A stretch of 36,962 bases of DNA from Lachnospiraceae bacterium (GTDB taxonomy: Bacteria; Bacillota; Clostridia; Lachnospirales; Lachnospiraceae): the NCBI GenBank assembly GCA_017482485.1, contig JAFUMV010000150.1, positions 1-36,962 of the forward strand. The letters run 5' to 3'. The notes under the pieces are model-generated. The model saw only the letters and a list, made by a program, of their open reading frames with translations. It did not search any database and was not told the DNA's origin. Shown here in pieces: positions 26,193 to 33,049 of the stretch. Within the stretch, counting starts at the first letter, position 1, and the number at the start of each line of letters is the position of its first letter. The position numbers and the translations under genes are program-made.

Positions 26193-27110
26193 TTAACCAT
26201 TTAACGCTTTGCCAACCTGAAGCATTCCCCATCCCTGCTTTCCCCAGGCCTCTTCCAGATCTTTTGCGGACATTAAAATACGCTCTTTGATCTGCTCATT
26301 TGTATATTTCGGATATTTTTCCCATAACAGGGCTGCTGCACCGCTGACCGCCGGTACCGCCATAGAGGTTCCGCTCTTTGCCGTATAGGGATTTTTAATA
26401 TGTCCCCACGGCATTTTTCTGAAATCTGCATTACAGGAAATGATATTGCTCCCCGGCGCAACGATATCCGGTTTTTTCACCCTGTTTCCGGCCGGACCTC
26501 TGCCTGAATAGGATTCACAGTTTTGCGTCTGACTGTTCCCCCGCTGACCGCTGTGACATCCGACGGACACCACAGATTCACTCAGCCCCAGAGGGGAAAT
26601 GGAGTTGTCTTTTGGCCCGCCGTTTCCGGCAGCAACAACGACAAAAAGCCCGGCATGCCAGGCTTCCTCCAGCCATCCAAGAAGCTCTGAAAGCTTTTGT
26701 TCGTTTCCATTATTCCCAAGCCCTACAGAAATGTTGATGATCCGGGTATGGTAAAGTTTTCGGGAATCCAGCACATAGCAAATCGCCTCTATCATATGTT
26801 CGATATCGCCATCGCCTTTTTCATCCAGTACCTTACATGCCAGAATGCTGCAGTTTGTTGCGATTCCTCTGTATTTGCCTCCGGAACAGATTCCGCTTCC
26901 GCACAGACAGCCGGCAACATGCGTGCCATGTCCGGAATCATCATACGGAATCCTCTCTTTTTTTACAAAATCTTTAAATGCAGCCAGTCTTCTGCCAATA
27001 TCAGGGTGCATCGCAAATCCTGTATCCAGAAGCGCTGTCGTAACTCCTCTGCCCGTATACGGCATCGTTTCCCATGGCTGAGCACAAATAACCTTTCTGA
27101 CGTGATCCAT
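26193..27110 (-). CDS. S8-family serine peptidase (intracellular subtilisin-like)
   Basis: 305 aa. The catalytic triad is visible: Asp29 in TALLDTGFAMHPD, His61 in DSGHGTHVAGCL and Ser249 in SGTSMAVPAVSGAAALL. The oxyanion asparagine is in VVAAGNGGP. There is no signal peptide or propeptide (the protein starts MDHVRKVICAQPW), so it should act in the cytoplasm, possibly the mother cell. Length and layout fit AprX/intracellular subtilases. AAAGGATGAT precedes the ATG. It is transcribed away from the plus-strand high-cysteine gene and lies downstream of no obvious partner. TATAAT at 27196-27201 (minus strand) is a possible -10 without a good -35. Confidence 0.93.
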   Translation of the reverse strand: MDHVRKVICAQPWETMPYTGRGVTTALLDTGFAMHPDIGRRLAAFKDFVKKERIPYDDSGHGTHVAGCLCGSGICSGGKYRGIATNCSILACKVLDEKGDGDIEHMIEAICYVLDSRKLYHTRIINISVGLGNNGNEQKLSELLGWLEEAWHAGLFVVVAAGNGGPKDNSISPLGLSESVVSVGCHSGQRGNSQTQNCESYSGRGPAGNRVKKPDIVAPGSNIISCNADFRKMPWGHIKNPYTAKSGTSMAVPAVSGAAALLWEKYPKYTNEQIKERILMSAKDLEEAWGKQGWGMLQVGKALNG

Positions 27111-27320
27111 ATATCATCCTTTTATGACAGCGGCGCACAGATACTTTGTTTTCGATCTCTGCATACCATTGCCATGATTTTTCTTTCTCCATATTATATG
27201 TCAAAAAAAGGCACTTTGTGTAACCGGGCTTACCGGAAACAGGAAATCCTTGTTTTTTGCAGATCACATATGAAGGAAATATTCACAACAGTTGTGTTTA
27301 AAATTTTTTTCTGTACCGGA

Positions 27321-27349
27321 AACATTGACAACCACCCCCACATATCATA
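27321..27349 (+). promoter_or_regulatory. Sigma-K-like promoter candidate for the high-cysteine gene
   Basis: AACA (27321-27324), 16 bases, then CATATCATA (27341-27349) matches the Bacillus sigma-K pattern (AC, N16-17, CATA-N3-TA). The start site would fall near 27357, leaving the GGAGG at 27368-27372 in the leader. A TTGACA at 27325-27330 is also present but lacks a good -10 at 16-18 bp. Confidence 0.45.
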
Positions 27350-27381
27350 AACCATAAATATCATTTTGGAGGCTCATAAAA

Positions 27382-27630
27382 ATGAGTGACTTAACTGCTA
27401 CAAACTGTGGATGTAATAACATGCGTTCTGGCTGCGGATGCGGCGACAACAACTGCTGGTGGATCATCATCCTGCTGCTTTTCTTCTGCAACGGTAACGG
27501 ATGCGGCAGCGGCTTCTCCCTGTCAAACAACGGCGACTGCGACAATGGCTGCGGTTGCAACTTCATCTGGATTATTATCCTGCTCTTCTTCTGCAACAAT
27601 GGCTGCGGACACAACAACGGCTGCTGCTGA
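27382..27630 (+). CDS. High-cysteine small hydrophobic protein ('chorion class high-cysteine HCB 13'-like)
   Basis: 82 aa with 14 cysteines and many Gly and Asn. It contains two copies of one unit: a Cys/Gly/Asn-rich turn followed by a hydrophobic run (CWWIIILLLFFCN at residues 25-37, and FIWIIILLFFCN at 61-72). It resembles the small Gly/Cys-rich proteins named HCB 13 in Lachnospiraceae and is also reminiscent of YjcZ-type sporulation peptides. No function is established. GGAGG is spaced 9 nt before the ATG, and two strong terminators follow, so it is a single-gene transcript. A sigma-K-like promoter suggests late mother-cell expression, perhaps as a cross-linked spore-coat component; that is inference. 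Confidence 0.75.
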   Translation: MSDLTATNCGCNNMRSGCGCGDNNCWWIIILLLFFCNGNGCGSGFSLSNNGDCDNGCGCNFIWIIILLFFCNNGCGHNNGCC

Positions 27631-27657
27631 TTACAGCGCCTTTGACTGAAAAAAACT

Positions 27658-27697
27658 GCTGCATGTATCATCCTGCATGATCATGCAGCGGCTTTTT
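27658..27697 (+). terminator. Rho-independent terminator 1 after the high-cysteine gene
   Basis: GCTGCATG (27658-27665) pairs with CATGCAGC (27682-27689), extended inside by ATCAT/ATGAT. GGCTTTTT follows on the plus strand. Confidence 0.85.
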
Positions 27698-27707
27698 CAA
27701 AAACGGC

Positions 27708-27741
27708 AAAGGCATTGCCCCAAACAGGCAATGCCTTTTTT
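27708..27741 (+). terminator. Rho-independent terminator 2, in tandem
   Basis: GGCATTGCC (27711-27719) pairs with GGCAATGCC (27727-27735) around a 7-nt loop, followed by six T. It follows terminator 1 by about 10 bp and isolates the next plus-strand transcript. Confidence 0.88.
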
Positions 27742-27750
27742 CTGAAAATA

Positions 27751-27778
27751 TCATAATCCTGTCTTTTATACATAAAAT
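27751..27778 (+). promoter_or_regulatory. Sigma-E-like promoter candidate for the 175-aa/93-aa gene pair
   Basis: TCATAAT (27751-27757), 13 bases, then CATAAAAT (27771-27778) approximates the Bacillus sigma-E pattern (-35 KCATATT-like, -10 CATAYAMT-like). A start near 27785 leaves AAAAGGAGG (27802-27810) in the leader. No sigma-A match is better in this gap. Confidence 0.4.
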
Positions 27779-27817
27779 CAAAAGAAAAGCGAACTTTCAT
27801 CAAAAGGAGGGACTCTA

Positions 27818-28345
27818 ATGGATCAGACAGATCAGCAGTCAGTAATCGCATTTGATACCTTATATACCAACAATCACATACAAATTCTAAAAATCCTGCT
27901 CCCTTTTTTTGATGTCACCAGCCGCAGACGAATGGCCATATTAATCAAGTTTATGGAATTACAATATACAATTGAACATTTCCAAAAATATCCTCAGGAA
28001 CTGTTGGCAGCGGAAATCGGCGGCGCTGATTCCGGTTCTCAAAAAAAGCCGGACATTATCGCTATTTTTGAACAGATAAAAAATTTCTGTACGCCCTCGG
28101 AACGCAGCATGTTTGAACAGCTGGCAAATATGAAAAAAACGATGGATATGTATGAAGAAATGCAGGGCATGATGCAGATGTTTTCTCAAATGCAGTCTGC
28201 GGAGGATTGCTCCGGAGCTGCATCAGAAGATGTTTCAGAGATGCAGAACGCAAATCCCATGGATATGCTCAAAGGAATGTTATCACCCGAACAACAGGCC
28301 ATGTTCGATTTATTTCAGTCCTCTTTCGGTGCCGAAAACAGTTAG
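27818..28345 (+). CDS. Unknown protein, Met/Gln-rich C-terminus; first gene of a plus-strand pair
   Basis: 175 aa with no signal peptide or membrane segment; not recognised as a named family. The N-terminal 65 residues look helical, with IQILKILLPFFDVTSRRRMA then ILIKFMELQYTIEHF. The middle reads KKPDIIAIFEQIKNFCTPSERSMFEQL. The C-terminus is rich in Met and Gln (MYEEMQGMMQMFSQMQ) and ends SPEQQAMFDLFQSSFG. The composition suggests a helical assembly or coat-like protein. The ribosome binding site AAAAGGAGG is strong and 7 nt from the ATG. The next gene begins 46 bp later with its own ribosome binding site. The upstream sigma-E-like promoter suggests mother-cell expression; unproven. Confidence 0.7.
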   Translation: MDQTDQQSVIAFDTLYTNNHIQILKILLPFFDVTSRRRMAILIKFMELQYTIEHFQKYPQELLAAEIGGADSGSQKKPDIIAIFEQIKNFCTPSERSMFEQLANMKKTMDMYEEMQGMMQMFSQMQSAEDCSGAASEDVSEMQNANPMDMLKGMLSPEQQAMFDLFQSSFGAENS

Positions 28346-28391
28346 ACGCTATATTTCAAGCAGGCAAAAAATATCAAAAGGAGTTCATAGT

Positions 28392-28673
28392 ATGGAACAA
28401 CATCAAAATCCTGCCTGGATGCAGGAACCTTCCGTTAAGGATATTCCAAAAGAAAAGCTGGAATTTCTTCAGAAACTTGTTTTTGAAAGCAGCGGCCTGT
28501 CCCAAAAAGAACTGCTCCCCTATCTGATGGCTTTAGCGCAGCGCAGCAAAACCTCCAAAATCTCCTTTACCCAGGAAGAAGTATCCGCCATCATTGAAGC
28601 GATCAAAAAACACAGCACACCGGAAGAGATCACAAAAATGAACCAGATCATGAAACTTATGAAAAAGAAATAA
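28392..28673 (+). CDS. Unknown small helical protein, second gene of the plus-strand pair
   Basis: 93 aa from the ATG at 28392, which has AAAAGGAG upstream; the frame is open further upstream, but that would overlap the previous gene. The protein is predicted mostly helical: IPKEKLEFLQKLVFESSGLS, then QKELLPYLMALAQRSKTSKI, then FTQEEVSAIIEAIKKHSTPEE, ending KMNQIMKLMKKK. There is no membrane segment, cysteine or recognised domain. It follows the 175-aa gene by 46 bp and is probably co-expressed. The two share a short helical, Met-containing style but no clear repeat. The function is unknown. No terminator is visible before the convergent minus-strand gene 28 bp away. Confidence 0.68.
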   Translation: MEQHQNPAWMQEPSVKDIPKEKLEFLQKLVFESSGLSQKELLPYLMALAQRSKTSKISFTQEEVSAIIEAIKKHSTPEEITKMNQIMKLMKKK

Positions 28674-28701
28674 GGATAATCATCTGTTTCCCGATACGAT
28701 T

Positions 28702-28935
28702 TTATGACATGAGATCTTTCATTTCCCGAAAGAGATCCATGTCCTCCTCTTTTATTTTCAGATTTGTGTTCACGGTCCTTCCGTCAGCAGTGGTCACATT
28801 GATTTCAATAATCGTTCCGGAATTGATGACTCCGCTGCTGACAGCTTTTAAAAAAGGGGCAAACTTCGGATGGTTTGCGCTGAATTTATCCCAGGCATTT
28901 TTTATCTGTAATATTTTCATTGGATTCATATTCAT
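28702..28935 (-). CDS. Small conserved-looking protein, function unknown
   Basis: 77 aa (72 aa if it starts at the in-frame ATG after NMNP). The sequence has a helix (AWDKFSANHPKFAPFLKAVSS), then a beta-rich section (TIIEINVTTADGRTVNTNLKI) and an acidic helix (DMDLFREMKDLMS). It resembles small uncharacterised Clostridial proteins of this size. The upstream region has TATAAT (28978-28983, minus strand) and a 5-bp inverted repeat TGACA-N5-TGTCA at 28955-28969 between the -10 and the start, which may be an operator. It is transcribed convergently with the plus-strand pair. Confidence 0.65.
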   Translation of the reverse strand: MNMNPMKILQIKNAWDKFSANHPKFAPFLKAVSSGVINSGTIIEINVTTADGRTVNTNLKIKEEDMDLFREMKDLMS

Positions 28936-28954
28936 TTATCATTTCTCACTTTCC

Positions 28955-28969
28955 TGACAAAAACTGTCA
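28955..28969. repeat. Inverted repeat TGACA-N5-TGTCA in the leader of the 77-aa gene
   Basis: Two perfect 5-bp arms with a 5-base centre, located between a minus-strand TATAAT (28978-28983) and the 77-aa gene start. Operator or RNA hairpin; short enough to be chance. Confidence 0.3.
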
Positions 28970-29045
28970 TGTTGAAGATTATATAACACTTTTCCCTGCA
29001 ATTCCAGTCCTATTTCTGTTAAATCAACCGGCCAAACAGACGGCC

Positions 29046-29079
29046 AAAGGGCAGGCTTTATATTTGGCCTGCCCTTTTT
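29046..29079 (-). terminator. Terminator after the DUF4340 gene (bidirectional hairpin)
   Basis: AAAGGGCAGGC (29046-29056) pairs with GCCTGCCCTTT (29067-29077). The minus-strand exit has only TTTGG; the plus-strand side has TTTTTA, so it may also stop plus-strand read-through. It ends the ABC operon just after the stop at 29083. Confidence 0.8.
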
Positions 29080-29082
29080 ACA

Positions 29083-29634
29083 TTACTCCTCTTCTGCGGT
29101 TTCGGTCTCTTCCTCTGCAATGAAATCCTCGGGCACCTTGTCAAAGTAGGTGTCGATATAATAAGAAATGAGATATACATTGGAATCGCCCTCTACCTGA
29201 AAATAATCTTTATTTAGCAGCGTACTTTCGCCGCCGAAATGCATGGTCATCGTGGAACCGTCCTCAAAAACGAGCTTAACAGAACGGTAAGGCTCTTCAA
29301 GTCCGTATTCGGACAAATTCTCCGGTGATTCTAAGACCGTTTCCTCTGTGGTGATGTTGTAAAGCTGTGAAAGCAGCAGATTTACGCTGCTTTCATCGAT
29401 TTTTTCATCCGGAATGGAAGTCTCGCTCCACTCCTCACCGTCCTTTACGAGATCATAATTTACATCGCCGCTGACAGTGATATGCACCACCTGCTCCTTG
29501 TCAAAATCCGTCACGACAGTTTCCACTGCCTCCTCTTCATCCTCAAAATCGTGATTTTTCAGCACAAAATAACCGCCGACACAGATCAGGCACAAAACAA
29601 TCAGAATCAAAAATTGTATTTTCTGCTTTTTCAT
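29083..29634 (-). CDS. DUF4340 membrane-anchored protein, ABC operon partner
   Basis: 183 aa from the ATG at 29634, which overlaps the stop of the preceding permease gene (TAATG) and has GGAAGAG upstream. An N-terminal membrane anchor (about residues 6-24, LILIVLCLICVGGYFVL) is followed by an extracytoplasmic DUF4340-like domain: QVVHITVSG, then GEEWSETSIPDEKIDESSVN, then LSEYGLEEPYRSVKLVFEDG and MHFGGESTLLNKDYFQVEG. The C-terminal tail is acidic (EEETETAEEE). DUF4340 proteins usually accompany ABC-2/GldG-type exporters, as here. The substrate is unknown. Confidence 0.88.
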   Translation of the reverse strand: MKKQKIQFLILIVLCLICVGGYFVLKNHDFEDEEEAVETVVTDFDKEQVVHITVSGDVNYDLVKDGEEWSETSIPDEKIDESSVNLLLSQLYNITTEETVLESPENLSEYGLEEPYRSVKLVFEDGSTMTMHFGGESTLLNKDYFQVEGDSNVYLISYYIDTYFDKVPEDFIAEEETETAEEE

Positions 29635-31751
29635 TATTTTCTCTTCCTCCTGATCCATATTACAATACCGATAATGAGCATGCCTACAGGGAGAATTCCG
29701 ATAAACAGAACGCCCAGCCGGATTGCGGATGCAGCAGGTACTGTCAGATAATAAGTTTCAAAAGATTTAACGGGTACGGAAACGCTCTCTTCTTCGCCGA
29801 TCATGGAACTCACCGCATTGGTGAATAAAGTCAGGTTATTATCCATCGTGTACTGGTTTGCGGAATCCGTAAACAGAATCTCGGAAGAATATAAAATCAG
29901 CTGCGCGGTATTTTCACCCACTTCCTTTTCTGCCTTAACACCTACCGTAAAGGGTCCCTGCGCATCATTTTCACCCTTTGTCAGATCCGAGTTGTCCTTT
30001 AATCCCGTCTTCGCATAAGCGCTGTCTGAAGTGCTCAAAAGTGTGGTTACATCCACATCCTCTCTCTCTTCCACAACAATCGGCTGTCCATAAGGCATCA
30101 TGATATAGTCATAGCTGTTTCCATATACCCCATTGGTAAGGCTGTCATAAGAAACTTCAGGGAGCAGATACGCAGGATGCTGGTACATCATATCCTGATC
30201 CTGTTCCAGAATCAGACCGTCTCCGATGGAAATGCCGAACCATTCAAGCACTCTGGATAAATTGGGCATATCTTCTGCATAATAATCAACATAAGCTGTT
30301 TCCATCAAAATTTTGCCGCCCTGTTCCAGATAGCTGATCAGTTTATCTGCATCATCTTCTCCCAAATCTTTCGCCGGCGCAAGGACAATCACACCATCTG
30401 CATCTTCCGGAACGCTGTCCTGTGTTAAAAGTGTCAGATCGCTCAAATCAGCATTGGATTTTTTTAAACCGCTTACAAAGGTGTCAGACAGGCTCATCTC
30501 ATCATGACCGGTCAATTGATAAATAACAGGGGCATCGTCTCCGGTCACGTAAGCGATGGCACTTGTCAAAAGACCCTCTGCATCATATCCGGTCACTTCC
30601 TGCGTATAGTAAGTATAATCATAGGTGTATTCGTAAATATCGCTGTAGTTTATGGTTTTGAATCGTTTTTCGGATTCCACAATCAGCGAATTCATCGTGA
30701 TGCTGTCTGTATAATCCTTATAAAAATCAGGAGAAACCACAGGATCCTTATAAACGACCTTAATGTGATCACTCAGCTCCTCATAACGCTGCAGGGTCGC
30801 TGCCAAGGTAGAATCCTGCGTATTTTCATTGGCGAGAATATAAATCGTTACGTCCTCATTCAGATTTTTCACCAGATTTTTTGTAGTATCCGTAATGGAA
30901 TACAGTTTTTCATCTGTCACATCGATTTTGGTATAGCTGTCAGGCAGGGAAGAGAGCGCCATATTTGCAAAAACCGCAATCACCAGAACCATTGCAATCA
31001 TACCGGTACTGTATGCACCAAACTGCAGTGTTTTTACGGAAATATGATAACGACGCTTCTGAATGGACTGAACTGTTAAAAACAGAAATACCACAATCAG
31101 AGTGAGGAAATAAAAAACTGCTTTCAAATCCAGTGTGCCGCCCAACATTTTTTCCAGCCTTGACATAAAATCATATGCGCCAAGAATCCGGGTCAGTAAA
31201 TTTCCGCCAGAGGAAATCAAAGAACAGATGGAGGACATCATGTACCCGATAAACAGCACAGCGAAGCTTAAAACTGCTGCAATTACCTGACTCTCTGTCA
31301 GAGATGACACAAACAGGCTGATTGCCAGGCAGGTCAGGCCGAACAGATAATAAACCAAAATAGCGGTATAGCTTTCCATGACCGCAACTGAACCAAACTT
31401 TGTCAAAATGAGCGGAAATGTTGCCATCACCAGTACAGGAACCGTAAATACAGTCGCCATTGCCAGATACTTTCCGCCCACAATTTTGGACACGGAAACC
31501 GGCGAAGTTAAAATCAACTGATCGGTTTTCTGTTTTCTTTCCTCTGCCAGAATTCTCATAGAAAGAACCGGTGTGGTCAATAACAGTAAAAACAGAATGT
31601 TTGAAACGGTATCCGCCACATTTCCATAACCGGACAACAGGTTAATGGCGAGCAGATACAGTCCGGCAAGTGCGATATGAGCCGCGATAAACAGCCAGCC
31701 CGTCACCGTTGTAAAGAATGTTTTTAATTCTTTTTTATAAATTGCCAACAT
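29634..31751 (-). CDS. ABC-2 permease fused to GldG-like domain
   Basis: 705 aa from the ATG at 31751 (GGGAGG lies 9 nt upstream; another ATG at 31758-31760 touches that site). The first 250 residues are a six-span ABC-2 permease: IYKKELKTFFTTVTGWLFIA, MRILAEERKQKTDQLILTSPVSV and later spans. Residues 260-275 form another span. An extracytoplasmic GldG-like domain (about 280-670) follows, with TDTTKNLVKNLNEDVTIYIL, then VIYQLTGHDEMSLS and GGKILMETAYVDYY. A final span and a basic tail close the protein (IRRKRK). In Bacteroidetes, GldF and GldG are separate gliding/export subunits; the fused form in Firmicutes has no known substrate. It overlaps the ATPase gene by 17 bp. Confidence 0.9.
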   Translation of the reverse strand: MLAIYKKELKTFFTTVTGWLFIAAHIALAGLYLLAINLLSGYGNVADTVSNILFLLLLTTPVLSMRILAEERKQKTDQLILTSPVSVSKIVGGKYLAMATVFTVPVLVMATFPLILTKFGSVAVMESYTAILVYYLFGLTCLAISLFVSSLTESQVIAAVLSFAVLFIGYMMSSICSLISSGGNLLTRILGAYDFMSRLEKMLGGTLDLKAVFYFLTLIVVFLFLTVQSIQKRRYHISVKTLQFGAYSTGMIAMVLVIAVFANMALSSLPDSYTKIDVTDEKLYSITDTTKNLVKNLNEDVTIYILANENTQDSTLAATLQRYEELSDHIKVVYKDPVVSPDFYKDYTDSITMNSLIVESEKRFKTINYSDIYEYTYDYTYYTQEVTGYDAEGLLTSAIAYVTGDDAPVIYQLTGHDEMSLSDTFVSGLKKSNADLSDLTLLTQDSVPEDADGVIVLAPAKDLGEDDADKLISYLEQGGKILMETAYVDYYAEDMPNLSRVLEWFGISIGDGLILEQDQDMMYQHPAYLLPEVSYDSLTNGVYGNSYDYIMMPYGQPIVVEEREDVDVTTLLSTSDSAYAKTGLKDNSDLTKGENDAQGPFTVGVKAEKEVGENTAQLILYSSEILFTDSANQYTMDNNLTLFTNAVSSMIGEEESVSVPVKSFETYYLTVPAASAIRLGVLFIGILPVGMLIIGIVIWIRRKRK

Positions 31752-32796
31752 GATTGTCATCCTCCCCTGCCATTTTGCTATCTGTACTCAAATCATTGTC
31801 CGCATTCTCAGCTGCGCTTTCGTCAGATTCCTCATCCTCGTTTTGTGCAGCAATGTTCTCTTCTTCGCCCTTTTCGGTCAGCTGCAGGAAAATATCCTCC
31901 AGAGATTCCTTTGTCTTTTGCAGGGATAAAATCGGCAGTCTGTTCTCAGTCAGAGCATAGAACAATTCTTCCCGGATATCTTCCCCGCTGCATTCTTTGA
32001 GGAGAGCTTTTGCCTCTCCATCCGCAGCATTAGTAAGCTGATATTCTGAAATGCCGGATATCTCATTCAACACGGTCTTCAATGCATCCTCAGATCCTTT
32101 GACCACAAGTTCCAGACCGCATGCTCCCTGCATCTTCTCCTGCAGGCCGGCCGGCGTATCGCTGGCAACCAGTTCCCCATTTGAAATAATCAGGATCTGA
32201 TCACACACTGCACTCACTTCGGAAAGGATATGAGAGCTTAAAATAACTGTGTGTTTTTCTTTCAGACTCAGGATCAGCTCTCTGATTTCAATCATCTGTT
32301 TGGGGTCCAGACCAACCGTAGGCTCATCCAAAATGATGATTTCCGGATCCCCCAGTATTGCCTGGGCCAGTCCGACACGCTGCTTGTAACCTTTTGATAA
32401 ATTTCCGATCAAACGTTTTCTGACATTCTCAAGCTGTGCGGTTTTAATTGCAGATTCAATGGATTCGGCACGCTTTGCTGCGGGAATCTTTTTTAACTGT
32501 GCGGCAAATTTCAGATACTCATCTACCGTCATTTCGCCATACACAGGCGGTATTTCTGGCAGATAACCAATTTTCTTTTTGGCCTCCTGAGGCTCCTTCA
32601 TCATGTCAATTCCATCAATTTTGACAACACCCTTGGTTGGAGCAAGATAGCCGGTGATGATGTTCATCGTTGTTGACTTTCCGGCTCCGTTTGGGCCTAA
32701 AAAACCATAAATCTGTCCCTTTTGAATCGTAACAGTCAGGTCCTTGACCGCATAATGATCACCATATTTTTTGACCAGATGCGAAATCTCAATCAT
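31735..32796 (-). CDS. ABC transporter ATP-binding protein (GldA/NatA-like)
   Basis: 353 aa from the ATG at 32796, where MIEISHLVKKYG is the usual start; GGGAGG lies 8 nt upstream. The longer open frame to 33033 only reads through leader sequence. Motifs: Walker A GFLGPNGAGKSTTMN (about residues 36-50), signature LSKGYKQRVGLAQAI (about 136-150), Walker B IIILDEPTVGLD (about 156-167) and H-loop HTVILSSHILSEV. The C-terminal part includes a DUF4162-like regulatory section, then a 40-residue acidic, Asp/Glu/Asn/Ser-rich tail that is longer than usual. It powers the permease encoded next. The substrate is unknown. Confidence 0.93.
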   Translation of the reverse strand: MIEISHLVKKYGDHYAVKDLTVTIQKGQIYGFLGPNGAGKSTTMNIITGYLAPTKGVVKIDGIDMMKEPQEAKKKIGYLPEIPPVYGEMTVDEYLKFAAQLKKIPAAKRAESIESAIKTAQLENVRKRLIGNLSKGYKQRVGLAQAILGDPEIIILDEPTVGLDPKQMIEIRELILSLKEKHTVILSSHILSEVSAVCDQILIISNGELVASDTPAGLQEKMQGACGLELVVKGSEDALKTVLNEISGISEYQLTNAADGEAKALLKECSGEDIREELFYALTENRLPILSLQKTKESLEDIFLQLTEKGEEENIAAQNEDEESDESAAENADNDLSTDSKMAGEDDNHVGNL

Positions 32797-32891
32797 GACA
32801 AAATCCTCCCTATTTTCATCATCTCTTTGATATGTAGTCACTGCTTTTCCTACTGTCTTACTATATTCGTTAAATGTGTTCAAAAAGAGGG

Positions 32892-32924
32892 AAAATTGTG
32901 TTTTATTTCGGAAAAAATTGTGTT
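32892..32924. repeat. 11-bp direct repeats spaced 22 bp upstream of the ABC operon
   Basis: AAAATTGTGTT occurs at 32892-32902 and again at 32914-32924, in phase with two DNA turns. It lies just upstream of a weak TTGAAC (32876-32881, minus strand) -35 candidate, a position typical of an activator site. Confidence 0.45.
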
Positions 32925-32966
32925 CATTCTGTGAAAGTAAAAATAGTGCCCATCCTCCGTGGAGCG

Positions 32967-33013
32967 TTTTTTCTGCGCCGGAAAAGCCGGGAGACTTTCC
33001 CGGTGCAGAAAAA
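32967..33013. repeat. Long imperfect stem-loop between leuS and the ABC operon
   Basis: An arm of about 20 bases beginning with six T (32967-32986) pairs with 32995-33013, with one wobble and one mismatch. Its right edge overlaps the U-run of the leuS terminator. It may be a second leuS terminator stem, with the T-rich arm giving a poly-A exit on the other strand. Confidence 0.6.
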
Positions 33014-33040
33014 GCGGCTGACTTTACAGTCAACCGCTTA
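33007..33040 (-). terminator. Rho-independent terminator after leuS
   Basis: In the minus-strand RNA, a stem AAGCGGTTGACT / AGTCAGCCGCTT (33028-33039 with 33012-33023) with a 4-nt loop is followed by a T-run at about 33009-33013. It begins about 10 bp after the leuS stop. Confidence 0.88.
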
Positions 33041-33049
33041 AAAAGATCA

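Noticed and set aside
27001-27267. 88-codon minus-strand ORF overlapping the subtilase start
   Set aside because: It runs in another frame through conserved subtilase codons and has no ribosome binding site.
32797-33033. N-terminal extension of the ABC ATPase frame
   Set aside because: It reads through the promoter region and terminator stem. The conserved domain starts at the 32796 ATG with a good ribosome binding site.
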